Numbered from the stretch's first letter, positions 42,384-54,875 are shown. The stretch is DNA of 64,000 nt from Zygnema cylindricum (GCA_037447655.1 JBBHKE010000905.1:62001-126000); one strand, 5' to 3'. Made by a program: numbers and translations. The notes: a model not told the origin generated them from the sequence alone.

Positions 42384-45300
42384 TCACTTGCCATCAAGGG
42401 CAGCCACCACATCTTTTTCAAAATTAATCGGATCAAAGGCTGGCTTGTAGCGTCGGATAGGGTTGCCATTGCGATCGATGAGGAACTGCAAAAAACAGAG
42501 AGAGAGGAGAGAGGGAGAGAGAGGGGGAGAGCGAAATCCCCGTTGGGATAGGCTGCGANNNNNNNNNNGAGAGGGGGAGAGGGAGGGCTGGAAGAGGCGC
42601 TCCTCAGAGAGCCTCAGGACCAGCAGGAGCGGGAGCCAGGAGAGGGAGAGGGAGAGGGAGAGGGAGAGGGAGAGGGAGAGGGAGAGAGAGAGGGAGAAGA
42701 GAGAAACAGAGAGGGGGGGAGAGAGAGAGGGGTGGGAGAGGGAGAGAGGAGGGCGAGAGAACACAAAACATCAGTCAGTTTACTATGGTGCAAGTACACT
42801 GTCAGCTGCTATTAAGACTATTAACACTAATTAGCCCCCTGTTTTTTTTTGCCCTGACCATCAAATAGCGTTAATAATACTAACTATCCCGTTGATGGCA
42901 CCCATATCGTAAGCGGTCAATAATCGTTCAAGTCAATTGTAATTAAAATTTGAATCAATAAAAGTAAAACAATCCCCACATTAAGAATTTCTTCACTCTA
43001 ACAGCAATTCACAGCTTAGTTTACAGGTTTTCCGTACAGTGGTAATTAACGGTGTCATGAAGCATAGTACACACTCAGTCACTATTACAGTCAATAACGC
43101 GTATTTGGTTGGGTTTTCTTGTCCCAAAATCATAAAATCGTATGCGAGCATTACTGACATAAATCCGTCAACCACACTGATAATTCACTGACTCTACTCG
43201 AGATAATAAGTGTATCCTATTTGCACACATAGGTAGATTTAAATAACCTGGGACAGAGAACCATTTGGCATCAAAAATGGAAACAAACAGCAAAAACATT
43301 TTTACACTGACAAAAAGGCTCAACACGGGGAGACCTTCTCACCATCTCCCTTCCCTCTCTCCTTCTTACTTTTTCCTAACCAATTTAAGCAACGCAAGAA
43401 TAGAAACGCAAAAGAAAGAAGAAAGGATAAAACTCACCTTGACATAGTTCCACTATTGAATCAGCAGCCAAAAATTGAATCCCACATGCACCCCCCTCAT
43501 TCTCATCAACAATAAGATTTCAGCTCAAGTTAAAATTGTTAAACAGTTCAAATTAAAAAGAAGCCCATGGATGGGAAGGGAAAATAAGCGAACCATCAAG
43601 ATCCAATAACTAACCACAAAACTAGAGATCTCAATAGAACAGTCTAGCAAGCGTTTGTGTAGTGAACTTAAGGACACATATTACAAACGACTAATTGAAA
43701 TCGAAGACAATTTGTTGAATAAAAATTGGCACTTTAATCAAGAAAAGAAAAAAATTGAATTATATGTCCCTTCTGGAGATAGTATAACCAAAGACAATAC
43801 GGAATAACAAATCAGCACTTTCGACAAAAAATTCAAAACTCTAAAAAAAGTAAAAAGAAGAAATGAACTACCAGTACGGTTGTCCTTTTCTGCATAGACC
43901 TGACAAGAGATGGCATTTGTGGGAAGAAAAAGGCCTGGAAGGGATCTCTCACCTCAATCTCTCCAGACTGCCTTTTCTTAAGGAAACCGTATAAGGGGTG
44001 CATTGTTGGTCCCTTCACTTCCAGCTGTGCCAAACCATTAAAACCCCATTCGTCTGTTATTCATCAGTTATTAGTGTTTTTTTGTCCGTTATTCATCCGT
44101 TTTTTGTGTTTATTCATCTGTTATTCATCCATTTCTTTGTGTTTATTCATCTCTTATTCATTTGTTATTTGTGTTTGCTTCTGGATTTATAAATAAATTC
44201 CAAGGCCGAAACTTCCGCACCATAATCGCGGTGCAAATACTTTAGCAATACTTGCAAAATAGAAGGCAAAAAAGTAAATAGACAATAAATGTTCCTGCAT
44301 AAAATTTAGTCGTGCATTTCTTTTCGAGTAAAGGCAAAGTGTGGTACAAAAAAAGGTAAAGCATTTGAGACCAGAAAAGCTGCCTCTACGGCATTAAGGA
44401 AAAAGCACTAAATTTTCGAAAAGAACAAAAAAAACAAAAAGGGGGGCAAACTATTATGCCAAAAATAAAATTGGAAGCAAGAAAAGGAGGCAAATGTGCC
44501 AAAAATATATCCAAAAGGAACAAGGGAAGGCAAAATAGTTTGTCAAGAATAAATCTGAAAGAAAAGGGAGGCAAATTATGTGCCAAAAATACAATTGAAA
44601 AGCAGAGAGGAAATTCATGCCAAAAAATAAATCTGAAAGCAACAAGGGAGAGCAAAAGGTCATGTGAAAGAGGGAGAAGGGCAGGTCAAGGGCTTACCTT
44701 GTCAAATACAGGGAACTGATGAACAAGCCACCATGAGCGATAAGAGAGGAGTTGAAACAATCCCATTGACCACTTGTCAGATATTTGCAAAGTCCTTGTT
44801 TTGACAAGACATTAGTTGTGAATGCTTTTGATGCCATTAAACGATTATTTACAGAAACAAAATAGTGTAGCAAGATAGTTGTACAATTTCAGCTGTGTAA
44901 ACAAATCTTGTACACCAACTCACAAACAAGAAGAGAGAAAAAAAAAGGTACAATTCCCTCTGTTCAAAGGGAGGATTTAAAGACTTGAAAATGACTAGTA
45001 TCTAATGCTTGCCAGGTGCAAAATTGTCTAGTGAATTCATGAAAATTTGTTGTACTTGATGAGAATCCTAGCAGCTCCTCTCAACATGTTAGTATTAAGA
45101 AAGAACTGATAAGAAAATATACCTCAAAACCAAACTTGTAGTAAGCATATTCACGTTCCTCGTCACTTGACCCGGGCGCCTGCCCTCCAAACTGCATTCT
45201 CTCACAAACCACAAGTAATCAATAAAGGGCAAGCTTTTAGAGACTTTGTAACCAGTCAGTTAGCTTTTTGCGATAGCCGGATAATCCAATTCCAAGTCAG

Positions 45301-48300
45301 TCCTGGTACCATAACTCGTAGAAATACCCATTTTACTATTGAACTTAGAATTGAATTCCTCCTTACAGCCCATTTTGCTTTATAATATTTGGAACAACAG
45401 TTCTGATACATACAGAAGACTGTTAAAACCCATTAGCGGCAACTACCTGTTCACATTGGTTGTCGTACATAACCAGTATCTACAATTTCAACATCTCTAT
45501 GCAACGTTTGGTCCAAAAATGTAATTAATTGTCATGTCCAATAACTATCACAAATCCGATATGTTGAAATTAACTGATATATTGCCAAGAATCGAGGTGT
45601 GGATGTGCTTTAAGAGGTACAGGTAGTATCGAATGGACTGTCACTATATACGGACTGTCACTATATACAGACACAATCCCACCTAGTACGTAGATTTAAA
45701 AAGTACGCTCCATTGGACCAACAACCCAAAAAATGTATTTTATGGGCCAATCTTGACGTTCATACAGTTGAGACCAAATGCAGAACTTGCATTCATGGCT
45801 TGTGATACATAGTCACTATCATTTGTCATCGATACTACTAAATCAATTACCTGGCTCAGGAAAACAACTCGGCAAGTGGAAAAATGCTACTGATATAAAA
45901 CATCAGCTGAAACATGCAACAAAACATGAGGCATAACTATTGCAGTGTGACTAACAAATTCAATAACCTTGTACTTTAAGTAGTCCTGACAACTTTTAAA
46001 CCAGCATTGAGTAGAAATTTATCAGCTCCATACCTGGTTGCAGGGAAAAGCCAGCAGCGTGAACCCCTGACATTCCAGCGAAAGATATAACACCGATCCA
46101 AGAAAGTAAATTCCCGGCAAACGCCAAAATAAACAATAGCATATCAATAGCATAGTTCAAATGTGGAAACAATTGGAAATGCTATATGTGGTAACCCCAT
46201 ACTATCCACGTATTAAACGATACAATACCCATATAGTATGGGGCTTCCATTTCCACATATATCATTTCCGATTGTTTTCGCAGATTTGAACATGATCAAT
46301 AGCATATCAGAGGATTCCTGCACATTAATTGTTGACCAGCAAAATCTATCTAGTTGGCATTGAGAACACAGAAAATTTGGTAAGTCCTGCAATAACTACA
46401 CCGTGAATCGATATTAGCATTAGTAACGCGGATTTGGTGTCACTTTTTTTTTTAAATAGCGTCAAGAATACTGACTATTGTTATTTTAACGCTAGTTTGG
46501 CAAGCCGTTGAAAATCGTTCACGTCGCTCGGACCCAAATCAGAATTAATAACGCTTGCGATATATTTCTTAACGCGAAGAGAGATTCACAGTATAGCTGA
46601 CTGGCATCAAGATAGCAACAAATTGAAACATCCAAAAGTAAAGCAACATACTGTAGGAAAGAGAAGCCACGGCCGAAAGAGATAAACAGCTCTGCGACAG
46701 TTTTTTTTATTACCAAGACAGTAACAGTGCTGAGGTCATGTACAAAAAGAACGGAAATACAAAATTAGGCACAAACGGGACTAGACCAAGAAGTTGTATT
46801 TTTTTTTTTTTGCTGACCTGATCTCGATACTTATTCCACAAGTACCGCAGGCCTGCATCAAAAGGAGGCATCTTACTTAACACCCCGTTCTTGGTAAAAA
46901 TGATACAACATAAGATAAAAAAATAGCTTGGTCATAATAACCCACAGTGCAAAAGGTTGTCAAATGCAAAATCGTAGAGAATCCTCGGCAGAAAAGTGTG
47001 CTCAAGTTACAAAAAACCTTCTTCAATTACAGTGGAGCATATGTGGGTTCTGTTTTACAATTTCATGTGGCATAGATTGGACCATGCATGAAACGCCTTA
47101 CCAGGATAGTTCTGCACATTCAAGGAGAAGGACAAGACAGACAATCAATAAAAGAGAAAAAAAACCTTGCCGAAAAATGAAGGCAAAATGGAATAAAAAA
47201 AATTGTAATAAGTACGGTAGAAACACAGGGGCATAGATGACAGACAGCAAACGAGAAAAGCGCCTTGGTCGAAACTTGAAACAAAGTTGAAAAGAAACAA
47301 CCTCAACACAATTATTCCACTTATCAAACTAAGTACAGAGTTCAATACTTGCCGCAAGCATGCAAACCAGTTTAAGCCAAATGCTGATTTAATGGGGTTC
47401 AGCTATACTAATTTTGGCTCCAACCAGTTTATGTACACATTCGTTGTAAGTATGTCCACATAAAGAGTTTGAAAAGAGTAGACTTTTGTCGAGTTCTGTC
47501 AAGTATTTGCAACGTGAATGTCCAGGCACTTGAAGTAATGACTTGAAATCTGGTTTCTTCATAGCAAACTCACTGCTGTTTTGTCATTATCACAGAGGGG
47601 AAAAGTAGAAAGAGTGGAGGCATTTACTTACCACGTTCTGCAATGGTCAGGCTGAAGCTATGTTAAGTACCACTGAAACCTGTTCCCATTTTCCGACCAG
47701 ACACCAGAGGTAAACAGAATCAAAAGGCGGTTAACCACTCAATGGGCGAGAGACTAGTACATTTAGGCTGCCGTAACTGATCACCTTTTAGAAAAACAAC
47801 ATTCATAACTATAAACATCAAGAAAACTGATTAATAGCTTTCCCCGAGAACTAAAACACTAAAAGTCAGCAAGCAGCCGTGTTTTAATCAAAACATGTCA
47901 AAGAAAACCCAGAGACATGTAGATTGATGATTCTCGTGAAAAGTCGTTAAATAATAAAAACAAATTTTACTGAACCATGCATGGGAAAGGCGAAAACAAT
48001 TGGCTCAGGCACGTAAATACCAAAGGGAATCAATAGGCAAGGTGCAATATTGCAGAAGTTAACTGCTGCAAAAGCTCATACCACTGCTTAGCAGAGAGCC
48101 TATGGCCCATAGGAATTTCAAAAATAATACAATTCGAGCACAAAGCATTAGTTGTCATTAAAATGAGTTTTATTATGAGCTTTACTTAATTTGCTCTTTG
48201 CAAATTGAAAGGAAGTTCAATTGCCACCAAAACGAATCCATCAATAAATCATGTTGTTCCACCAATATAACTTAATACACCGAAACTCCTCACATTCCTT

Positions 48301-49380
48301 GATCTCTTTGCTCTTATTTTTTGCTTTAAACCTTCTCTTCTTGATTGACGATGAGGTTCCAGCCTTAACCAAGGATCGCCACGTCCAAGTTGAGATTAAC
48401 TGTGGTCGTTTACATATTTAACCCTCTACATTGAACAGCTTTGAACCTAGACCGTCAAGACAAAGAAGAAAAGCATACCATGCCCTTGTATTGTTGAAGA
48501 GACGTGTCTTCGTCTTTGTATTTCACAGTGAAATCATACACCGACTTTTCTTCTCCTGCTTCAGCAACTGAAGTGAAAGACAAACAGCAGTGTCAATTGA
48601 GCCAGTCAGCACAGACGGCTCATATAGCACAACAAAGAAAATCACAGTAAAATACTAGTTCATCTGGCACTACAAACTTCAAACTTAAGTGCGTTCTGAT
48701 TACAGGGACAACGAGGACTCCAGTGTCCAATCAACGTTGCAGCATTACTTGCTAAGATTCTGACCAAGTGAACAGCTCAGTGGTCCATGTAAGTATTTTG
48801 AAGATTCCAGAAAAGGAATTGCTACACAAGCACAAAAGTTGCAAAAGCAACCCCGCTTATTTCTAAGCCTGTTCCCATCGCATATCCATGAGTTGATTTT
48901 GCATCCTGAAAAATACAGATACCATAAGAATTTTCTCCATTGTGGCACCTTGCATTTGCTTGAAAAAATTGCATTGAAAAATTGGAGTAGCGCTAAAATC
49001 TTGCAGACAAATGGGAGAATAAAACATACACCAATAAAGGAAGAGGAAAAGGCACCTTGTGGGAGAAAAATAGGAGATACTAGAGAAAGTCCAACAGCTC
49101 CTGAAGTCAACAGCGCCTCTCTTCTTGACATCCCTTGGGCATAAGGTTCCCCATCAGGGCCCAATACTGCTCCTTGCTGATGTTGGGACGGAGAGACTTG
49201 GCTACAAGTCTTTTTGACGTTAACATTGTTGACATTGTTGGATTTATTGAAGTTGGTATGTTGAGCTCCACAGACCTGGACGCCGCTGAATGGAAATTCT
49301 TTAGTTGGTGCTCGTAGCTTTTGTACTGCGATACAGATGATAAATTGTAAAATTGAAGTTAGCGATTTTTTCTTCGCCAT
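42384..49380 (-). CDS. GPX: Glutathione peroxidase-like protein with thylakoid-lumen targeting
   Basis: Exons, 5' to 3': 49056-49380, 48479-48567, an unplaced part, 47102-47111, 46818-46852, 46034-46066, 45123-45191, 44698-44715, 43953-44024, 43438-43452 and 42384-42485. Phases agree throughout the placed exons. Family landmarks are EEKSVYDFTVKYKDED, GFTLLAFPCNQ-FGGQAPGSS (catalytic Gln), FPVFDK, EVKGPTMHPLYGFLKK, WNYVK (catalytic Trp and Asn) and FLIDRNGNPIRRYKPAFDP. Such enzymes reduce peroxides, in plants usually with thioredoxin. Exon one carries SRREALLTSGAVGLSLVSPI and then AEA before GEEK, a twin-arginine lumenal signal. The NVASxCG exon is not resolved. The start could lie upstream, since an acceptor-like CGCAG precedes 49325. 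The last exon could splice on at GTGAGT, overlapping the TGA. Confidence 0.85.
42490..42765 (-). repeat. GA-rich repeat with duplicated EMC10 3' segment, last peroxidase intron
   Basis: The stretch is GAGAGG-rich on the plus strand, contains the gap 42559-42568 and, right of it, about 90 bp identical to 39853-39943. It lies only a few bases upstream of the acceptor of the final exon. Confidence 0.8.
42559..42568. other. Assembly gap of ten N
   Basis: Ten N of unknown true length, within a GA-rich stretch of an intron. Confidence 0.99.
42797..43016. mobile_element. TA-MITE, degenerate, in last peroxidase intron
   Basis: Left end CACTGTCAGCTGCTATTAAG and right end TAACAGCAATTCACAGCT are diverged family termini with TA at both outer sides. 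The internal CAAATAGCGTTAATAATACT is also family-typical. Confidence 0.55.
46155..46291. mobile_element. Palindromic MITE in a peroxidase intron
   Basis: GTTCAAATGTGGAAACAATT and GATTGTTTTCGCAGATTTGA form the ends. The centre (CCCATACTATCC and ATATAGTATGGGG) is also self-complementary. It is related to 32345-32488 in EMC10. Confidence 0.75.
46399..46593. mobile_element. TA-flanked MITE in a peroxidase intron
   Basis: The left end is CACCGTGAATCGATATTAGC; the right end reads AAGAGAGATTCACAG followed by TATA. The internal AAATAGCGTCAAGAATACT fits the family. Length about 195 bp. Confidence 0.7.
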
Positions 49381-50510
49381 TTTTTATTAGACGAGCACAA
49401 TAAAATCGCATGAGAAAACAGGAATAGGTGGGATGCCTTTTCAAAAAAGAGATCAAAACTGCGTGTGAAAAGCGGCAACATGGAACAATGCAAACTAATC
49501 ATAAAAAAACATTGACGAATAGAATAGAGCAGAGCAAGAAACAGATTGTCAATGTGAATGTTTTTGACTTCATCCACATATCATATAAGCAGCATTCAGC
49601 GTGAAAAATGAAAATGTGAGCCCTACCAACGCGAATTCTGCTTTTGTGGTTAAAGTTAAGTCGGGCATATAAAAAAGAATTTCAGGTGGCATTGTAAGCG
49701 AAATAAAATAGCATTTAGAGCAACATGCCAGAAGACACATAAAGTAGTAATTCTAGTAACATTTAATTCGGCATTACCGCAACATGTAAAGCACGGAGTA
49801 AGAATAACGGCATGGAATGTCACATCCACCGAGTTTTACGGTGAAGGTTGAAATGTGTAAATAACAAAAGAAATAAAGTGCAAAGTAAAACCAGCATTGC
49901 CATGTAGGAGCTATTAAGAAAACACTTGACATAACGTCACAAGAGAGGTCCATGTGACACTCACGATAGCCAGAAAATCACATTCAGCCATTCACATATG
50001 CACAATGCACTATGCATAATGTGCATATCTATTATGCATTAATGCATCATGCATAATGCATAATGCAAATTCATTATTTGTCATGCATAAATGCATAATG
50101 CAATGCGTCATGCATAATGTCGTACATAATGAAGTATGTATCATGAGTGAAACATTACGCATAATGCAGTCAAAGAACACAATGGTTAATTTTATAAAAA
50201 GTAAAATGAAACGATAAATACTGCTTGTTTTAGAGAGAACATGCTCAACTATCTATAAATTGTTCACATAATGTAGGAACAACTTTTAAACAATAATAAT
50301 CATAAAAAAATCACCTTTTGCATTCTGGTAACTGTTTTTATTGGATACAAGTGTCCTTGTGGCATTGTATGGAGAACAAGATGTTAGGGTGGTCACCATA
50401 TGAAGGGCAGCCATGGCCAAGGAATGGACACTACAGTAAAGTACAGTACTGTAGCTGTGAACTACGAATATTTACGCAAATTCATTCCTCGTAGAGAACA
50501 TTATTGAACC
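49381..50510. other. Upstream region of the peroxidase gene
   Basis: This should contain the minus-strand promoter and perhaps an upstream first exon. I see no clear motif. At 49995-50170 there are TGCATAATGCAT-type irregular repeats. Confidence 0.35.
49995..50170. repeat. TGCATAATGCAT repeats
   Basis: Repeated ATGCATAATGCAT words, many self-complementary, about 175 bp. Confidence 0.7.
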
Positions 50511-50518
50511 GTTTGAGC

Positions 50519-50965
50519 CATGGGTGTTCAAATCGCGCGATTTTTTCATTTTTTCCGATATTTACGTATTATTCGCGACTTTTGAAAAAATCGCAAAAAA
50601 ACGTAATGTGTTTTTTGTCTGGTAATCTGAACGGGCAATTTACGGGAGCTGTACGGTATTTTACGGTAACTGTACGGTTTTTTACGGGAAATGTACGAAA
50701 CTTGACGAAAAGATACGTTGCACGTATTAGTACTTTCTGTCCGGTAAACTGAACATAAATTTTACGGTAGATGTACGGAAATGTACGAGCAAAAGTACGA
50801 AAAATGTACAAACTGCGGTATATGTAAAATTCAAATTTTTTTACATGTACGAAATAGTACGGAATCACAATCATTAACGATTTTTCAAATCGACCTCTCC
50901 AATTTCTACGTATTATTCGCGCGTTTGAATCGTGCGTAAAATACGATTTGAACAACTACAGTAGG
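50519..50965. mobile_element. TIR element with GTTCAAATCG ends, 8-bp flanks
   Basis: GTGTTCAAATCG at the left and CGATTTGAACAAC at the right are inverted, with ACGTATTATTCGCG inside both. The direct repeat GTTTGAGC flanks it (50511-50518, 50966-50973), consistent with a hAT-type insertion. The interior is rich in TTTACGG/GTACGG words. The ends are imperfect. Confidence 0.6.
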
Positions 50966-51081
50966 GTTTGAGCTAATATGTTAAGTGCGACAATTCGTGC
51001 GAAAATTGGAGGAAATCGGTATACTGAAAAAAAAAATCCTCGTGCGACCAATTTCTTGCGCCCGCGTGAGACATTCCACTA

Positions 51082-51261
51082 CACCGCCCATCGTTATTAT
51101 CGTTAAGGATTTATTTTTATTAATGCGAAATTATAATTAATACTAGTATAGTGCAGGGAGACGTGGCATATTGTAGTCCAAGACCCTAAATAGCGTTGAC
51201 ACTAGCCAAAAAAAGTCGCGACCGAATTATTTGTTATTTACTGTAATGGCGATGGGAGGTG
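51082..51261. mobile_element. TA-flanked MITE, 180 bp
   Basis: CACCGCCCATCGTTATTATC and GGCGATGGGAGGTG form inverted ends with TA on both outer sides. The internal GGAGACGTGGCATATTGTAG is shared with relatives. Confidence 0.8.
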
Positions 51262-51647
51262 TAGCGAATTGTCACACCCGTCCAGAGAAGAATCGGTTCG
51301 GCAATGAACGCCGAAAAAAACGCTTATAGCAACGCTGTTAACGATCTACCGGAGTCGAATCGTACCAAACCCCGTCATTTAGTACCCGTAGTACGAAAGT
51401 ATCCGGGAATGTGAAGATTCTCCCACATTGCTTGTCAATGCGTGCATCTGAGAGTTTTATTTATATTCTGAGGAGAAAATAGTGTTTGAGGCGAGTCGTG
51501 TACCAAGTGCAAGGCGAACTATTTTTTCGCCTTTTACTAAAGAATACAGTGCATTTCGTACTAAAAATGGCATACAAAAGTTATTCGGAAATCCTCTTCG
51601 GAGGCTTCACAATCAAAACGATTTGGAATAATATATTTAGTAAATGA

Positions 51648-51767
51648 CTTAAGTCTTCATTCGTCAACTTCACTTGTGTTTTGCGGGTTGAAAATTACAT
51701 AAACTGACTTAAGTCTTCATTCGTCAACTTCACTTGTGTTTTGCGGGTTGAAAATTACATAAACTTC
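51648..51767 (+). repeat. 60-bp perfect tandem duplication
   Basis: A 60-bp unit containing GACTTAAGTCTTCATTCGTC and TTGCGGGTTGAAAATTACAT occurs twice in direct succession with no difference. Confidence 0.95.
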
Positions 51768-54700
51768 CTAGGCTGTCCGTAATCTTCAACATGTGAGTTT
51801 AGTGTGTACAATTTGTCCTCTTTCTGTGACTTTATGATTGGTTGTAAATTTTCTTCTATTATTTTTGGCAAATACCAAAGGAAAGATGTGGACAAAAATT
51901 GTTTTGGAAACCAGATTCACCATTTCCAACTGTTTCATCTCCCAAGTTTCAAAAACAAATTGTCTAGCATTTTTTATTTAAAACTGCCTCCCCTCTCCTA
52001 CTCTCCTACTCTCCTCTTACCTTTTTCCTCTGACAATTGTTTTTCGTCTCTTCACCATTGTCTTTTTTGTTTTTATATCTTTTTTTACCTTTTCTTTCAC
52101 CTGTCGGATTTCCCTCTCTCATGACCTCCCGCCTTCTCCGTCCCCTTCCTATTCATTTATTTTTTCCTCTCCCTAGATCAAAGTAAAGAAGTAAAGATCC
52201 CATTTAGTCCATTCTTTTTTTAAGTAAGAAGATATTTTCATGTTCGAATTGAACTATAGGCGCCGGTCCAAATTTAAAAATGTTGTCGATTCACAATTTT
52301 ACATCCACCTTTTCATGATTTAAAAAACTTCAAATGTATGATGTACAAAATGATGGATTATTAACAACTGTAAAAACTCACACCTAAATCTATATATCAA
52401 TTTTAGATATCAATCGAGTGTAAATTTTTACGATGATTGCTCTAAAGGTCAGGCATTATGTTTGTTAGGTGATCTCACATATTATTCCTTCACGATCTAG
52501 GTGATCGCACACTTTATTCCTTCACAATCTTGTCTTCGTTGATGATGCACTTTATACATTTTAAAATTTGGCCAACCCCATATCTTTCCTAACCAAGAAT
52601 TAATTTTTATCGTGCTTGATGGTATTTGTCGTACATTTGAAAACATTTTTTTGGCAAGCCTACCTCCTTGTGCAATGGATCACGTGATTTCAAATGTATG
52701 GCGTACATCACATCATTACCCAGTCCACCCCCTGAGTGGTAAAATTGACACATGAATTGGGGTGCGAGATATTGCACATGGCAAAAAGCACGATAATGAG
52801 CGTCAAAATACTTAACGCACTTACGTCCAATGGTAGTCCAATGGTTGTTGAGACGTCCAGGGCTTTGTCATTTAGAAGAGTTTCCTGTACTTATGGTGGG
52901 TGTTGATTCCAAAGATGTGGACCTAAGAGCCCTATTCTTTTTGTACTCGCGATGTTTTATCTTCATCTTTTGCCAGGTACTTCATCTTTTCCCAAATCCG
53001 GTTTATAACCTCGACCTTCCCTGAAGGGTTCCACCACCATGGGGGTTCATGGGTTTGTGTTTCCCTTTGTGGGGTATAGTTCAGTTAGGTAGTTGGGTTT
53101 TCTCAATGTTGTGTGAATGCCGACATATTGGTCGAACGATGGGTTGTGTCGACATACTATCCGAAACCGATCAAAGTGATAGGCTAGTCCTATAATATGT
53201 GATATTTGTTATGTGATAGGACGGGATGGTACTCTTCGACCAATGTGATAAAAACTATTCATAAAACATCATGCATTGATGTTTTATGACAAAGCCGCAA
53301 ATGATTTCGTGGTGTGCCTTCGAAAATTCTCGATTTGTGGTGGACTAACATAGTTTTCACGAACAGTGGAACATCTCGCCCTTTGAAATGAGCTGACCTA
53401 TTTTTAACAAACGCTTGAATATCTTGTCCTTTGGAGTCTATTGGATTGGCTAGTAACCCAAATGGCGTTTCTCGAAACGGCTTCTAGAAATGCACTTGTA
53501 TTTCTGTTTAGGGGTATGTCTTCCATGTCAACAAAATCGATGTATGACCTATGTAACATAGGAAAAAACGCTCACGTCACCACATCATTTGTATAAGGGT
53601 ATCATTAATATCAGAAAAATAACGAAAGAAAAAAGATCAACAACATCGCCATGGTGGGGATCATTGTAATGGACTATTTTCGAAAATTAGGCAAAACATA
53701 CAATGTTGGGCAAAATGTACTAGCGTATCGGACATCCTTTCGATGGGGAACTATATGCGACACTAGGTACTCAGGTCCATTTATGCCCGATTAAATCCTG
53801 TCCATTTAATAAAGCTTTGTTGGCTTCAATTTTATTATTTGTTGGTTTTTAGTTACTTTTAGTGGTTGAAGACACACACATCATCGCCTTATGGACCACA
53901 TTGGCAGGACATCATCGACCCAATTAACTATGTTGACTCGGAGTATAACTTAACAAGAGGTTTCCGGTAAAAATGGTTCTGTATGGTAAAGGGAAAATTG
54001 GAAAATTTACCACCACTTTGCAATATTTATATAGCTTTGGTAAGACGTGGTAAGCGAGTCTTACTGTTTGGTTTTGATCCTAAGCAAGTTAAAACATTAA
54101 TACAAAGACATAAATGAAGGGATCGAAATCAGTGAAAAAACTGAGCAGGATGCTTATAGCAAGGCTATGCGAAATAGTATGTTATGTAAACAAAATTTAC
54201 AAAATTGGCGATTGAAATTATGGATGACCAGATTTTTACTTATAATGAAGTAAATTCAAGTAAAGTAAAGTGCTTCTTCTGTAAGGAAAGAAGTTTACCA
54301 CCCACTCCTATGCCCGATACACTTTCTATTCAGTCATATAAGAGTGTTGCTTGGTCACCTTTTACTGCCTCTCCTTCTTTCACTCCATCTCAGGGCATTC
54401 GTGCTCTGGGCTCCACTTCTTTTGTAACCATGTTTTGCTTTTCAAAGCGACTTCATCCTACGTAGAAGACCTCCCAAAGCTTTTTCTTGTTGATGTATTT
54501 TTTGCTCTTTTGACAAGGAGTTTCACCCACTTTCCTCCACCTAACACTTCCTCTCCCAGCCCTACATTGTATCATCTCTGACTCCTAAAAGCTCGCCTAA
54601 TTGCAACATAAACGTTGCCTTTGTGCTCGTTTCCTTCAATGTCTTTGTTTGGCGTGTCCTTTGTCCTTTGTGTTAGTCCGTATTGTTTTTATGTTTAGCT

Positions 54701-54807
54701 TGCTTCACTCCGCATTCAATTTTTCAATTCCGTTTTCGTTTTTGTCATCCACTTTTTTTGTCCCCCCGTACTCAGATGGTTTACCATTGTTTTTTCTTAG
54801 TAAAGTC

Positions 54808-54810
<3 letters not shown>
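51768..54810. other. Intergenic DNA, no gene seen
   Basis: Three kilobases of AT-rich sequence with a pyrimidine-rich part near 51980-52190. Short open frames show no recognisable motif. I cannot exclude a non-coding RNA gene. Confidence 0.35.

Positions 54811-54873
<63 letters not shown>
54811..54873. repeat. (TA)n microsatellite
   Basis: About 31 uninterrupted TA units. Confidence 0.98.

Positions 54874-54875
<2 letters not shown>

Noticed and set aside
46818-47637. Joining AACGTG (47632-47637) directly to 46852 would read NVACGTCG, like the peroxidase active site
   Set aside because: It puts the next exons out of frame and destroys the strongly family-like WNKYRDQGFTLLAFPCNQ reading; the 10-nt exon at 47102-47111 fits instead.
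47632-47657. A 26-nt exon 47632-47657 reading FSLTIAERG before LRYLW
   Set aside because: Phase allows it, but NYPG from 47102-47111 matches the family far better, so it was dropped.
54205-54465. Small coding gene of 86 codons
   Set aside because: No domain, splice context or codon pattern distinguishes it from chance frames in this spacer.
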